Assembly: GCA_023416855.1 (NCBI GenBank)
Contig: JAEZGU010000316.1
Location: 1-64,000, forward strand
DNA: 64,000 nt
DNA from: Bacillota bacterium
GTDB taxonomy: Bacteria > Bacillota > Clostridia > Tissierellales > Sedimentibacteraceae
Direction: 5' to 3'
Both the position numbers and the translations under genes were made by a program. Below, one piece after another: positions 50,629-59,025 of the stretch. The notes under the pieces are model-generated. The model had not been told where the DNA came from, made no database searches, and worked only from the letters and a program-made list of their open reading frames with translations. Every line of letters begins with the position of its first letter. The stretch's first letter is position 1.

Positions 50629-50653
50629 AATTAATTACTCCTTTCCTTGGTAT

Positions 50654-50725
50654 TTATATTATTAAAATACAAGGTGGAGATTGACAGCGTTTTATTGGAC
50701 GCTTAATGTTTGCCTTTAACTTCAT
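50654..50725 (-). CDS. 23-aa basic mini-ORF
   Basis: MKLKANIKRPIKRCQSPPC and four more residues, preceded by the element's standard site AAAGGATAATACATA ahead of ATG 50725. It lies in a gap between two genes. The ribosome site is strong but the length leaves doubt; it could be a leader or a microprotein. Confidence 0.35.
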   Translation of the reverse strand: MKLKANIKRPIKRCQSPPCILII

Positions 50726-50741
50726 TATGTATTATCCTTTC

Positions 50742-51062
50742 TTACTTTTTTTCCTGTTCAATAACCTTTAATGTGCCTTCCTTAATACTTACAACTGACC
50801 AAATCTGCTCATATTCCTTACCAAAAGGATTAATCTGCAACTTAGTCTTTTCTGCCTTACCAGTAATTTTATTAAGTACACCTTCAATAATCTCACCAGT
50901 TTCAACTACAAACCTAATTTCATCGCCTTCTTGAATAGTAGTTGTCTGTCCTTCAAACTCAACTTCCATTACATTCCAAGGCTTTTCATCAAGTCTCTCT
51001 GTTCTTTCCTCACCATCAATTTCCATGTTTACTAACTTGTAATTATCACTTACGTTAACCAT
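50742..51062 (-). CDS. Hypothetical beta-rich protein (106 aa)
   Basis: Acidic, strand-rich protein with FEGQTTTIQEGDEIRFVVE and VLNKITGKAEKTKLQI, suggesting an SH3- or OB-like barrel. AAAGGAGAC precedes ATG 51062. It is in the replication block and could be a nucleic-acid-binding accessory, but nothing proves this. Confidence 0.55.
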   Translation of the reverse strand: MVNVSDNYKLVNMEIDGEERTERLDEKPWNVMEVEFEGQTTTIQEGDEIRFVVETGEIIEGVLNKITGKAEKTKLQINPFGKEYEQIWSVVSIKEGTLKVIEQEKK

Positions 51063-51119
51063 TATGTAGTCTCCTTTTCTTTAATTAAATTATATTTATA
51101 TTATTATTACAAACTTATT

Positions 51120-51506
51120 TTAATATCTTTCCCAAACTATAACTGTGTGTTCGGGTATAACTTGTTCGGGTATAACCTTTTCAACTCTCTTTAATCTTGT
51201 GATTTCATCGTAACCATAATACCAATCAGTATAATATGAACCAGTACGGCTAGAACTTTGTTCAAAATAAGCATCAAATTCATTAATAGTTTTATATTTT
51301 TCGTCACGTTCTACTAATTGAAATGTAATAGTACGATAATCATATTTATTATCATCTTCCCATCCAGTATCTTCAATAATTTTAAATCCATATTTAACAT
51401 TATCAACTACAACTTTAAAATCTTCAGCATCTCTGTTGTCATAATCTTTTTCATTTATTTGCTTCATGATTTGATTTACTATTTCATCACTTATTTGTTT
51501 ACACAT
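51120..51506 (-). CDS. Hypothetical protein (128 aa)
   Basis: Acidic with a Tyr-rich stretch (SRTGSYYTDWYYGYDEITRL) and a C-terminal VIPEQVIPEHTVIVW. No known domain. GGAGA lies 11-12 bases ahead of ATG 51506. Confidence 0.55.
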   Translation of the reverse strand: MCKQISDEIVNQIMKQINEKDYDNRDAEDFKVVVDNVKYGFKIIEDTGWEDDNKYDYRTITFQLVERDEKYKTINEFDAYFEQSSSRTGSYYTDWYYGYDEITRLKRVEKVIPEQVIPEHTVIVWERY

Positions 51507-51538
51507 TGTATATAGAATCTCCTTTTGGTAATAATATT

Positions 51539-52285
51539 TTATAACTCAGCTCCATCATCAACTATTGAATTTATTAAAGCAATCTGTTTCTCATTCTTAC
51601 CTAAATACTCATTAATCAATTCTTTTATATCAACTAATGAATCCACATCATTGAAGCATTCGCATTCAATCGTTTTTGATTTTTCAGTTAAGCTATTGTA
51701 AAGTAGTACAGTAACTTTGTCTGAATCTATAGACTTTATTTTATACTTCAATATAGGGTGTAAAACTATTTCTTCTAGTACCTTATACTTATTAACATAT
51801 ACAACATTTCTGTCAACTTTAGTTACATTATCTTTATTAACTAATACCTTAAATATACTGTCTTCTAGCTTCATTAAAGATTCTCTTATAGTAGATTTCT
51901 TTTCAATTTTAGTATCTGAAAGGTAGGATGATGATAAATCGAGAGATATTGTATGAGTATGATAAAAACTGCCATAGAACATTCCACCATTATTATTTAC
52001 CTTTAAATCTTCATAAGCTCTATTCTCACTATATACTTCTGTTTCTGTTCCATGAAATATAGAACCCACCTCATGGTCTTTATCATCTGCATCTACTACA
52101 ACAAACATTTCAAAATTACCGTTTTTGTCTACCTCAATTGAATTTTCTTCTAAATACTTGTTTAATTTTTCTTCCATGCTTACTTCCTCCATTTTAATAT
52201 TTTTTACATTTCCTATAAATACTTCTTCTCCTGTATTGGCATTAAACATTTTTAAAGTGCCACTTCCAATTGTTCCAAAACTCAT
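51539..52285 (-). CDS. Hypothetical protein (248 aa)
   Basis: Starts MSFGTIGSGTLKMFNANTGE and contains GGMFYGSFYHTHTISLDLSS. Otherwise an acidic, mixed alpha/beta protein with no motif I recognise. AAAGGAAAC precedes ATG 52285. It is transcribed with the replication genes. Confidence 0.55.
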   Translation of the reverse strand: MSFGTIGSGTLKMFNANTGEEVFIGNVKNIKMEEVSMEEKLNKYLEENSIEVDKNGNFEMFVVVDADDKDHEVGSIFHGTETEVYSENRAYEDLKVNNNGGMFYGSFYHTHTISLDLSSSYLSDTKIEKKSTIRESLMKLEDSIFKVLVNKDNVTKVDRNVVYVNKYKVLEEIVLHPILKYKIKSIDSDKVTVLLYNSLTEKSKTIECECFNDVDSLVDIKELINEYLGKNEKQIALINSIVDDGAEL

Positions 52286-52335
52286 ATGTATTCGTTTCCT
52301 TTCTTTTATGTATTTATTTTAATATCATGACGAAT

Positions 52336-52722
52336 CTAACATTTGGTTGTATTTTTGTTTTCGGTATTCTCATTAGATTTAGTTTTAATTGAAAAGATAC
52401 TTAATATTGCAGTTAATACAACATAAGTCCAAAACCCATTAATGTCAAATCCAACTAAGTATTTATTTAGTAACCATAGCTTTATTGGCGTCAATACTAT
52501 TGCTACTAGAAACAATACTACTGTAGTTATACACCCAATACCTAATGGAATTGTCAAGAATGAAGCAGTCATTAGCAATCCAAATAAATATCCTATAGCT
52601 ACCATTAAAAGTGTGGCAATTATTAAGGTTTTATTATTTGAAATAGATATGTATTCATTAAAATACTCATTACCTATCCAAAATACTACCCCAGTTAAAA
52701 TAAGATTTAAAACATTTCTCAT
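52336..52722 (-). CDS. Membrane protein with about four helices (128 aa)
   Basis: Hydrophobic segments at about residues 3-20, 32-50, 54-80 and 98-112 with short loops and a polar Asn/Lys-rich tail. AAAGGAG precedes ATG 52722. No transporter signature seen. Confidence 0.6.
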   Translation of the reverse strand: MRNVLNLILTGVVFWIGNEYFNEYISISNNKTLIIATLLMVAIGYLFGLLMTASFLTIPLGIGCITTVVLFLVAIVLTPIKLWLLNKYLVGFDINGFWTYVVLTAILSIFSIKTKSNENTENKNTTKC

Positions 52723-52778
52723 AATAAACTCCTTTCCATTAATTTACTTACAACGAATCTGACCTTTCATGATAAGTT

Positions 52779-53108
52779 TCAATCATCAAACTCAATTCCA
52801 TAACTTTCACCGAAGTCATTCATATGGTCAATAAACCAGTCAACCATACTTCCAAAGAAACCATCGTTATCATGAGCTTTTTCAATAACTTCATCCCATT
52901 TTTCATAAGGTATATTTAATCCTTCTTCCTCAGACCAACCTAATAATTGTCTAATAATTACTTTCATTGATTCTCTTTCGGAGGATGCTTTATTATAATC
53001 CTTAGCGGCGTCATTATAAGCATCTGTAATTTTACTAAGTAATTTATCTCCGTCTTCAATTCTTTTTATTAATTCATCATTTTCACTTTTAGTAAGCAAC
53101 TCACTCAT
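52779..53108 (-). CDS. Hypothetical acidic protein (109 aa)
   Basis: Helical N-terminal half (DELIKRIEDGDKLLSKITDA) and an acidic tail ending FGESYGIEFDD. AAAGGAT precedes ATG 53108. No family recognised. Confidence 0.5.
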   Translation of the reverse strand: MSELLTKSENDELIKRIEDGDKLLSKITDAYNDAAKDYNKASSERESMKVIIRQLLGWSEEEGLNIPYEKWDEVIEKAHDNDGFFGSMVDWFIDHMNDFGESYGIEFDD

Positions 53109-53157
53109 ATGTACATAATCCTTTCTATAATTTTATTATATTAATAAGGTTACAAAA

Positions 53158-53355
53158 TTAATCATTCGTACTATTTTCAATTAACTTTCCTTTTCCACAC
53201 ATAATACAACTTGTTAGATTCTCTGCTTTTATGGCATTAGAACAATACACTTCTCCACATGTATCACATATAAAATTAGAATTAATTTGTGCTACTTCTT
53301 TACCGCCATCACATATTCCACAGTGTTTACTACAGATTACATTCTCATTACTCAT
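53158..53355 (-). CDS. Zinc-ribbon protein with four Cys pairs (65 aa)
   Basis: CSKHCGICDGG, FICDTCGEVYC and SCIMCGKGK give three to four cysteine pairs, enough for two zinc sites. AAAGGAA supports ATG 53355 (MSNENVICSKH); the frame to 53394 overlaps upstream sequence. Function unknown. Confidence 0.6.
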   Translation of the reverse strand: MSNENVICSKHCGICDGGKEVAQINSNFICDTCGEVYCSNAIKAENLTSCIMCGKGKLIENSTND

Positions 53356-53400
53356 GTCAAAATTCCTTTCAATTATATTTTGAATGAATTCCAAATTTGG

Positions 53401-53595
53401 TTAAAATATTGGTTTTTCATACAAAGGCTCTGTATATCCTAATTCTTCAAACCAATTTACCCCATATCTACTTGTAAGCATTTGTACTTCGTCTTCTGAT
53501 AAATTCTTAGGTAATAGTCCTGCACTTAAATTAAGTACAATATTATCAATTTCATCAATTATAATATCATGCTTATTGGCTTCTAATTCTTTCAT
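53401..53595 (-). CDS. Hypothetical protein (64 aa)
   Basis: Contains LPKNLSEDEVQMLTSRYGVN and then WFEELGYTEPLYEKPIF, a pattern seen in small phage proteins of unknown role. GGAGA precedes ATG 53595. Confidence 0.5.
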   Translation of the reverse strand: MKELEANKHDIIIDEIDNIVLNLSAGLLPKNLSEDEVQMLTSRYGVNWFEELGYTEPLYEKPIF

Positions 53596-53614
53596 AAATA
53601 ATCTCCTTTTATTC

Positions 53615-53815
53615 TTATATTTTATATGTAACTTCCACTCTCATTACTTCATACTCATTTGGACATGGGAAACCTTTAATAATATCATTACATATTTTCT
53701 CTGAATCATTTAGCATTGCTTCTTCAATATCATTTGTTTGATGCAAATCATCCTTTACAAATTCAAATGGTTTTTCTTTTGTTACAATTGCAAACCTATT
53801 TAAATTAATATCCAT
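53615..53815 (-). CDS. Hypothetical protein (66 aa)
   Basis: Its ATG overlaps the TAA of the ligase gene (TAATG) and GGGAGG lies inside the ligase end, so it is translated with ligase. Sequence FVKDDLHQTNDIEEAMLN is helical and acidic. Function unknown. Confidence 0.55.
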   Translation of the reverse strand: MDINLNRFAIVTKEKPFEFVKDDLHQTNDIEEAMLNDSEKICNDIIKGFPCPNEYEVMRVEVTYKI

Positions 53816-55797
53816 TATATATTCCTCCCAATCATTTCATTAAACTGTGATTCACTAATAATTTTTACACCTAGTTCATTAGCTTTTTGATTTTTACCAG
53901 AAGTAGAAGTAATATCATTATTTATCAAAAAGTTTGTTTTACTACTTACGCTACCATTCAATTTTCCATCAAGTGAAGTTATTAAAGCTTCAAGCTCCCC
54001 ACGATTTTTATATGTTGCTACACTTCCCGTAACTACAAATGCTAAACCATTAAGAGATTTAAAACCTGTATTTGCTTTCTTCTCTTCCTGTTTAATGGTT
54101 ACATACCTTAGCAATTCTTTAACTTGATTCATATTATCAACATTCTTAAAGTATTCGTATACAGCTTTAGCAGTAATAGTTCCAAAATCCTCAATACCGA
54201 TAAAATTAGTATATGATTTTGTTGCTTCTAAGAATTTATTAATATCATTATTAAAATGTTTAGCTAATCTCTTTGCTCCACCTAATCCTATTTGGTCTAT
54301 ACCTATACTTACTAAAAATGATGACATGTCTAGAAGTTTAGATTTCTCAATTGCAGATATTAATTTTTCGTATGAACGAACTCCCATACCTTCCATTTTA
54401 ACAATTTTAGACCTATATATGTCTAGTTTGTAGACATCAGATATATTATTAATGAAACCTTCATTAATAAATTTTTCTAGTGTTGCCCCAGACAGTCCTA
54501 CTATATCAAGTCCATCTTTACTAACAGCATGTTCAATCTTTCTTATTAATTGTGCAGGACATTGTAGATTATCACAAAATAAAAATCTTGCTTCTTTAGG
54601 TTGTTTAATTACAATATCACTTCCACAACTTGGACATTTCATTTCAATTTTATATGTATTAGAACGTGTAAGATTTTCTTCAATCTGAGGAATAACCATA
54701 TTAGCACGATAGACTGTAATGGTGTCTCCTATACCTAACTGGAATGATTCAAATATGTCATAATTATGTAAGCTTGCTCTTGATACATTTACTCCATCAA
54801 TATCAACTTCATCAAATATAGCAGTTAATGAACACATTCCTGTACGAGTAGTATTTAATTCTACACCTCTGAAAATCGTTTCTATACAATCATCTTCCCA
54901 CTTGAGTGCAAATAAATTCTTATTATGATGACCTGTTGTTCCTTGCTTCTTACCATATTCAATATCGTTGTATTCAAAAATTAAACCATCTGTTAAATAT
55001 TCCAAAGTAGGTATATTATTTTTGAACATTTCAATAGACTCATTTAAAACTGACTTATTAATTATATGATGAAATACAACGTCAAATCCCAATCCTTTTA
55101 AAAACTCAAATTGCTTTGATTTATATTGTATTTCTTTATCACATTTAACTATTCCAAAAGCAAGAAATATCAAGTTTCTCTTTTTAGTTATATTAGCGTC
55201 TAACTGTCTAACACTTCCTGCCGCTAAGTTTCTAGGACTTTTATATGTTTCTTCTCCTTTAGCAACTAATTCAGCATTAATCCTTTCAAAATCTTTAAAA
55301 GTAACTAATCCCTCACCACGTAATTCAAGATACCCAGTATAATCAATTGTAAGTGGAATATTTGTAAATGTAGCTACTGTATGTGTTACGTCTTCACCTT
55401 CAATTCCTCCACCTCTAGTTATAGCTTGCTTAAATTTCCCGTTATTATAACGTAATACAATAGTTAAACCATCTAATTTCCATGATAATACACAATCTTG
55501 ATTACCCATAAATCGTTTAATATCATTTATATCTTTTGATTTTTCAGCAGATAACATTGGCTCAGTATGTTGTACTTTTACTAAGTTGTTTAATACTTTA
55601 CCTTGTACTTTCTGTGTTGGTGATGAACTAAGAATACAACCTGTTTCCTGTTCAAGTAATTCAAGTTCTGAATATAACTTGTCATACTCTTTATCTGTAA
55701 TTTCAGGGTTATCTTTTATGTAATATAAGTTAGAATGATAATTACAGATATTTACCAATTCTTTTATTCTTTCAATTTTGTTTTGGATAACTATCAA
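53815..55797 (-). CDS. ligA: NAD+-dependent DNA ligase (LigA)
   Basis: At about 660 aa it is a full-length LigA. Order: domain Ia (YIKDNPEITDKEYDKLYSEL), adenylation motif SWKLDGLT with the active Lys near residue 106, RNLAAGSVRQLD, OB fold, the four-Cys zinc finger (CPSCG...CDNLQCPAQL), helix-hairpin-helix repeats (GIDQIGLGGAKRLAKH) and a C-terminal BRCT domain. It seals Okazaki fragments. Starts are awkward: GTG 55800 and TTG 55797 lie 0-2 bases after AAAGG, and codons at better spacing are ATA or GTT, so the start is uncertain. It has its own perfect promoter. Confidence 0.92.
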   Translation of the reverse strand: MIVIQNKIERIKELVNICNYHSNLYYIKDNPEITDKEYDKLYSELELLEQETGCILSSSPTQKVQGKVLNNLVKVQHTEPMLSAEKSKDINDIKRFMGNQDCVLSWKLDGLTIVLRYNNGKFKQAITRGGGIEGEDVTHTVATFTNIPLTIDYTGYLELRGEGLVTFKDFERINAELVAKGEETYKSPRNLAAGSVRQLDANITKKRNLIFLAFGIVKCDKEIQYKSKQFEFLKGLGFDVVFHHIINKSVLNESIEMFKNNIPTLEYLTDGLIFEYNDIEYGKKQGTTGHHNKNLFALKWEDDCIETIFRGVELNTTRTGMCSLTAIFDEVDIDGVNVSRASLHNYDIFESFQLGIGDTITVYRANMVIPQIEENLTRSNTYKIEMKCPSCGSDIVIKQPKEARFLFCDNLQCPAQLIRKIEHAVSKDGLDIVGLSGATLEKFINEGFINNISDVYKLDIYRSKIVKMEGMGVRSYEKLISAIEKSKLLDMSSFLVSIGIDQIGLGGAKRLAKHFNNDINKFLEATKSYTNFIGIEDFGTITAKAVYEYFKNVDNMNQVKELLRYVTIKQEEKKANTGFKSLNGLAFVVTGSVATYKNRGELEALITSLDGKLNGSVSSKTNFLINNDITSTSGKNQKANELGVKIISESQFNEMIGRNI

Positions 55798-55811
55798 CAC
55801 CTTTCTTTATA

Positions 55812-55840
55812 ATTATATTATGAATATATGTATTTGTCAA
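55812..55840 (-). promoter_or_regulatory. Consensus promoter of ligA
   Basis: TTGACA (55835-55840), 17-bp spacer, TATAAT (55812-55817) on the minus strand, perfect in both boxes. The -35 overlaps the stop of the upstream gene; the leader is very short (about 10 bases). Confidence 0.8.
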
Positions 55841-56022
55841 GCTTCTGATTTTAGTTCTGTAATTTCTTCTTCTAATTCTTGAATTCTATAAAACATAGCC
55901 AAAACTAAATTATCACCAGTAAGACTTCTCCAAGTTTCTCCATACCTTAATGCTTCAAATTTCCATGGTTTATCATTAAGAATAACTTCATACTTTCCAT
56001 TATCAAGTTTAATTGATTCCAT
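55837..56022 (-). CDS. Hypothetical protein (61 aa)
   Basis: Begins MESIKLDNGKYEVILNDKPW and ends in a helix (FYRIQELEEEITELKSEA). A small beta part plus a coiled helix. GGAGA precedes ATG 56022. The pattern DNGKYE..LNDKPWKFEALRYGE is typical of small phage proteins; no role known. Confidence 0.55.
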   Translation of the reverse strand: MESIKLDNGKYEVILNDKPWKFEALRYGETWRSLTGDNLVLAMFYRIQELEEEITELKSEA

Positions 56023-56064
56023 AAATATCTCCTTTCACATTTATTATATTAACATTATAAAAAA

Positions 56065-56310
56065 TTATTTTGTGATTGTCAATGTTTCTATTTTATTTAT
56101 AGAAATTTCAGCTAATATCTTAATTCTAATTGCCCATTTACAGCCTTCATAATCTGGATAATGATACTTTGATAAGACCTGTGCCATAAAATCGCTGTAA
56201 AACGGTATTATATCACCTACAGATATACTATTATACTCTTCCTCGGTTACATCTTTTTGAATGATTCCTGACTGATTATTAAGTATGTTTATTAGTTGTT
56301 TATTGTCCAT
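56065..56310 (-). CDS. Hypothetical protein (81 aa)
   Basis: GAGGT lies six bases ahead of ATG 56310 (MDNKQLINILNNQSG), so the frame to 56346 is not used. Contains EEYNSISVGDIIPFYSDFMA. The preceding gene ends in its ribosome site. Function unknown. Confidence 0.5.
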   Translation of the reverse strand: MDNKQLINILNNQSGIIQKDVTEEEYNSISVGDIIPFYSDFMAQVLSKYHYPDYEGCKWAIRIKILAEISINKIETLTITK

Positions 56311-56317
56311 ATAGACC

Positions 56318-56551
56318 TCAATCTTTAGGATGCTTACCAAATCCAAAAGAGAATAGTAACCATCCTATTCTTATGTAATTTTTGCTTCTTTGAAATTTAG
56401 GACTCCACCACACAGGTTTTGAACATTCCCAAAATATACAGTAATGTTTATTATTCCTCGCTGTGAACCATAGAAACCAATTTCCTTCTTGCTTGTTGGG
56501 TATTAACTTTATATTGCTAATTAATTTGATTATTCTCACCTCACTTATCAT
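56318..56551 (-). CDS. Trp/Phe-rich hypothetical protein, start uncertain (70-77 aa)
   Basis: Contains WFLWFTARNNKHYCIFWECS and WWSPKF, then IGWLLFSFGFG. ATG 56551 has no ribosome site, while GAGGTG inside the frame is placed to serve ATA 56533 or ATC 56530. A non-AUG start is therefore possible. Loosely similar in its end (I..G.L...FGFG) to 60554-60760. Function unknown. Confidence 0.5.
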   Translation of the reverse strand: MISEVRIIKLISNIKLIPNKQEGNWFLWFTARNNKHYCIFWECSKPVWWSPKFQRSKNYIRIGWLLFSFGFGKHPKD

Positions 56552-56568
56552 AAATAATACATTCTATG

Positions 56569-56880
56569 TTAATCTTCCTCATCCTCATTACCGAACTTTA
56601 TAAATTCCGTTCCGTCTTCAAACCCTTCAAATAATAACTCAAAAACACTATCAAAGGCTTTAGTTATAGGGCTATCACCTGTTTCACTATCACATTCATT
56701 TATGATTTGTTTTGCTACAAACTCTGCAAACATTTGTCTTTTTCCCCGTTTGACTTTTGATTCATCATAATTATTTTCGCAAAACTCAAATGCGGTTACT
56801 AAATTCTTAATTGGAATTTCAATTGACAATTTTTCATTAGTAAGTTTTGTTGTAAATCCAAGATTCTCAAATTTCTTCAT
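56569..56880 (-). CDS. Hypothetical protein (103 aa)
   Basis: Starts MKKFENLGFTTKLTNEKLSI; a helical middle and an acidic tail ending FGNEDEED. AAAGGAG precedes ATG 56880. No family recognised. Confidence 0.55.
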   Translation of the reverse strand: MKKFENLGFTTKLTNEKLSIEIPIKNLVTAFEFCENNYDESKVKRGKRQMFAEFVAKQIINECDSETGDSPITKAFDSVFELLFEGFEDGTEFIKFGNEDEED

Positions 56881-56927
56881 TATAATATATCTCCTTTATT
56901 TTATTAAAACAAAATTCACCTTTTATC

Positions 56928-57572
56928 TTAACCTAATCCCATGCTTACCAAAGTCAATATTATATCCTTCGCATTATCAAAATCTTCTTTAGGATATTTC
57001 TTTTTATATTCATCACTATCTACACAAACTGAAGTAAACCAATCATACACAATACGCCTAACATTATCATTATCTGTGTCATAGAACTGCTTTTCAAGGA
57101 CATCATAATACCATCCGTCAATGTATTCTGCGGTATTCTTGAATATTTGGGCTAACAAGTCATCATATTTGAAACGACTCTTATTTATTTCAATGCTACG
57201 AAAAATATCTCCATCTGCGTGTCTTTTGGTAGCCGACAACCAATCAAAGAACATTTCAATTAATTCAAGTAAGTTCATATCACTAATTCCGTTCTTATGA
57301 TATTCAGGATGATGACTATTGTTGGCATAATGATGGTCAAGTGCTGGTTTCATTTCTTTAAGAAAGGTTTTATATTCCTCAGAGCCATATGTACTATTCT
57401 TTAATTTAGGTGTATATTCAACGAAAACTCTTTGTTCAGGGTCTTGTAACTTACTATCATCGTGTTTTCTACCTTTAAGTTCTAATATTTTAGCCACAAA
57501 AAGTAAATAATTATATACATTCTTTTTGTGTTTCATCGTTTCATCAATGTGAAATTGTAAAATTTTATCCAT
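56928..57572 (-). CDS. DUF5662-like protein
   Basis: The 214-aa protein has GRKHDDSKL near residue 36, ALDHHYANNSHHPEYH near residue 78, and LLELIEMFFDWLSATKRHAD near residue 102, the conserved blocks of the DUF5662 family common in phages. The many His and Asp residues look like a metal site, as in HD-type enzymes, but the reaction is unknown. AAGGAG precedes ATG 57572. Confidence 0.7.
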   Translation of the reverse strand: MDKILQFHIDETMKHKKNVYNYLLFVAKILELKGRKHDDSKLQDPEQRVFVEYTPKLKNSTYGSEEYKTFLKEMKPALDHHYANNSHHPEYHKNGISDMNLLELIEMFFDWLSATKRHADGDIFRSIEINKSRFKYDDLLAQIFKNTAEYIDGWYYDVLEKQFYDTDNDNVRRIVYDWFTSVCVDSDEYKKKYPKEDFDNAKDIILTLVSMGLG

Positions 57573-57618
57573 GCAACTCTCCTTAATAAATTTATTTTAA
57601 TAAAATAGAAATTTGGTG

Positions 57619-57972
57619 TTATTCTATTCCTAATAAAGTTTTATCTTTTTTTATTTCTTTTTCCAATTCTTTAATTAGGAGTTTATTCTTATAATATGTA
57701 TCTAAATTATTAAGAAAATCAGAAAAGTTTATTTCACGATTATAAGTTAATAAATTAATTAAGGTTTCAAATTCATTCACTAGTCTTGAATAAAAATAAT
57801 CTTCTGAATTAATACCATATTTAATTAATATTTTATGCAATGTATTCTCTTTTGCTAATTTTAATTTTGCTTGTTTATCCCGTAATATAGCAATAGCATT
57901 ACAATCCGTCAAACCAGAATCAGTATTACATGGGTTCGTAATTCTTTTCTTAAATAAAATTTTTAGTAGCAT
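57619..57972 (-). CDS. Hypothetical helical protein (117 aa)
   Basis: Basic, helical protein (LLKILFKKRITNPCNTDSGL; LIKELEKEIKKDKTLLG). AAAGGA lies 14 bases ahead of ATG 57972, a long spacing. No domain recognised. Confidence 0.5.
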   Translation of the reverse strand: MLLKILFKKRITNPCNTDSGLTDCNAIAILRDKQAKLKLAKENTLHKILIKYGINSEDYFYSRLVNEFETLINLLTYNREINFSDFLNNLDTYYKNKLLIKELEKEIKKDKTLLGIE

Positions 57973-58014
57973 ATTTTACATAATATCCTTTCTTTGAATC
58001 AATTCTAATTTTGG

Positions 58015-58329
58015 TTAATTAATTTCTTGTTCTAATAAATACTGCAATATTTCTTTTTTAGTATAATAATTCAAACTAAAACCTATTTCTTTATAATGTT
58101 TAAGCCAATCAACACATTCTTTAGCATCATTATAATTCTTAAAATTACAACAACCATTTTCTTCATATGCTCCAAAATGTAAAAGTATATTTTTGTATAT
58201 TTCATATTTTATTGAATGAAATTCCGCAACATCACTATCATCTTCTGCATGTAATGAATTTGATGATATAGACCATTCTTCAATATTTTTTTCTTTAATT
58301 AAATAAAAACCCATTAATTCAACACTCAT
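58015..58329 (-). CDS. Hypothetical protein (104 aa)
   Basis: Starts MSVELMGFYLIKEKNIEEW; contains FGAYEENGCCNFKNYNDAKE. AAAGGAT precedes ATG 58329. No family recognised. Confidence 0.5.
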   Translation of the reverse strand: MSVELMGFYLIKEKNIEEWSISSNSLHAEDDSDVAEFHSIKYEIYKNILLHFGAYEENGCCNFKNYNDAKECVDWLKHYKEIGFSLNYYTKKEILQYLLEQEIN

Positions 58330-58360
58330 TTTTTCTTATCCTTTCAACTTTATATCAAAC

Positions 58361-58510
58361 CTATTTTCTGTTTACAAATTTTATATATGCTTTTTCAATA
58401 ATGGGAAGTAATTTTGCTAATCCATATAAAAATAATAGATATAAACTGACAACAGATACAAAAATTATTATTCCAATTATTTGATACTGTTTCCACGTCC
58501 ACCAGTCCAT
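58361..58510 (-). CDS. Small single-pass membrane protein (49 aa)
   Basis: MDWWTWKQYQ then a hydrophobic helix IIGIIIFVSVVSLYLLFLYG and a basic tail. GAAGGTG supports ATG 58510 over 58555. Function unknown. The 58556-58630 gap contains a start-less open frame only. Confidence 0.5.
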   Translation of the reverse strand: MDWWTWKQYQIIGIIIFVSVVSLYLLFLYGLAKLLPIIEKAYIKFVNRK

Positions 58511-58630
58511 ACTAACACCTTCTTTCCATGATTTACTCCTTATTATATTTTGCATTGCTGATATGCTTTAATTCTAGAATTTTTAATGTTTTCAGCACTA
58601 GCCCATGTATTTAGTTTATTAATTATTCTA

Positions 58631-58780
58631 TCAAGTACTTGATTCTAACTTATTACTAGATATTTTAATCTCATAACTTTTATTCTTATCCATCGAAAAT
58701 ATGATGGACGAAACGATGTATGATATTACGACAACCACTCCTATAATTGCAAATAACCATAAAAATACATTTAGTACCAT
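58631..58780 (-). CDS. Small single-pass membrane protein (49 aa)
   Basis: MVLNVFLWLFAIIGVVVVIS continues hydrophobic to residue ~30, then a short basic tail. AAAGGAGAG precedes ATG 58780. With 58361-58510 it makes two tiny membrane proteins close together. Function unknown. Confidence 0.55.
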   Translation of the reverse strand: MVLNVFLWLFAIIGVVVVISYIVSSIIFSMDKNKSYEIKISSNKLESST

Positions 58781-58820
58781 ATATAACTCTCCTTTCACTT
58801 ATCACAAATTTCGTATTTTA

Positions 58821-58997
58821 TCAACTTTTTTGAGCTATTTCATCACCCATATAATCCCATATTTCCATCATAATACTATCCAATTGAGAATATTTTGCAT
58901 CCACTTCTTCTTGAGTAGGTGTAGAGCGACTTACAGCCTTATCAAATCCCTGATATGCTAACCAAGCACGTTTTAGTAATTGTTTGTCTTTATTCAT
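58821..58997 (-). CDS. Hypothetical helical protein (58 aa)
   Basis: MNKDKQLLKRAWLAYQGFDK followed by an acidic helix (QEEVDAKYSQLDSIMMEI). AAAGGAAAA precedes ATG 58997. No family recognised. Confidence 0.55.
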   Translation of the reverse strand: MNKDKQLLKRAWLAYQGFDKAVSRSTPTQEEVDAKYSQLDSIMMEIWDYMGDEIAQKS

Positions 58998-59025
58998 ATT
59001 TTTCCTTTCACTTAATATAAAAGTG

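Noticed and set aside
58556..58630. Start-less open frame of about 33 codons on the minus strand
   Set aside because: No ribosome site and no plausible start codon; treated as a non-coding gap.
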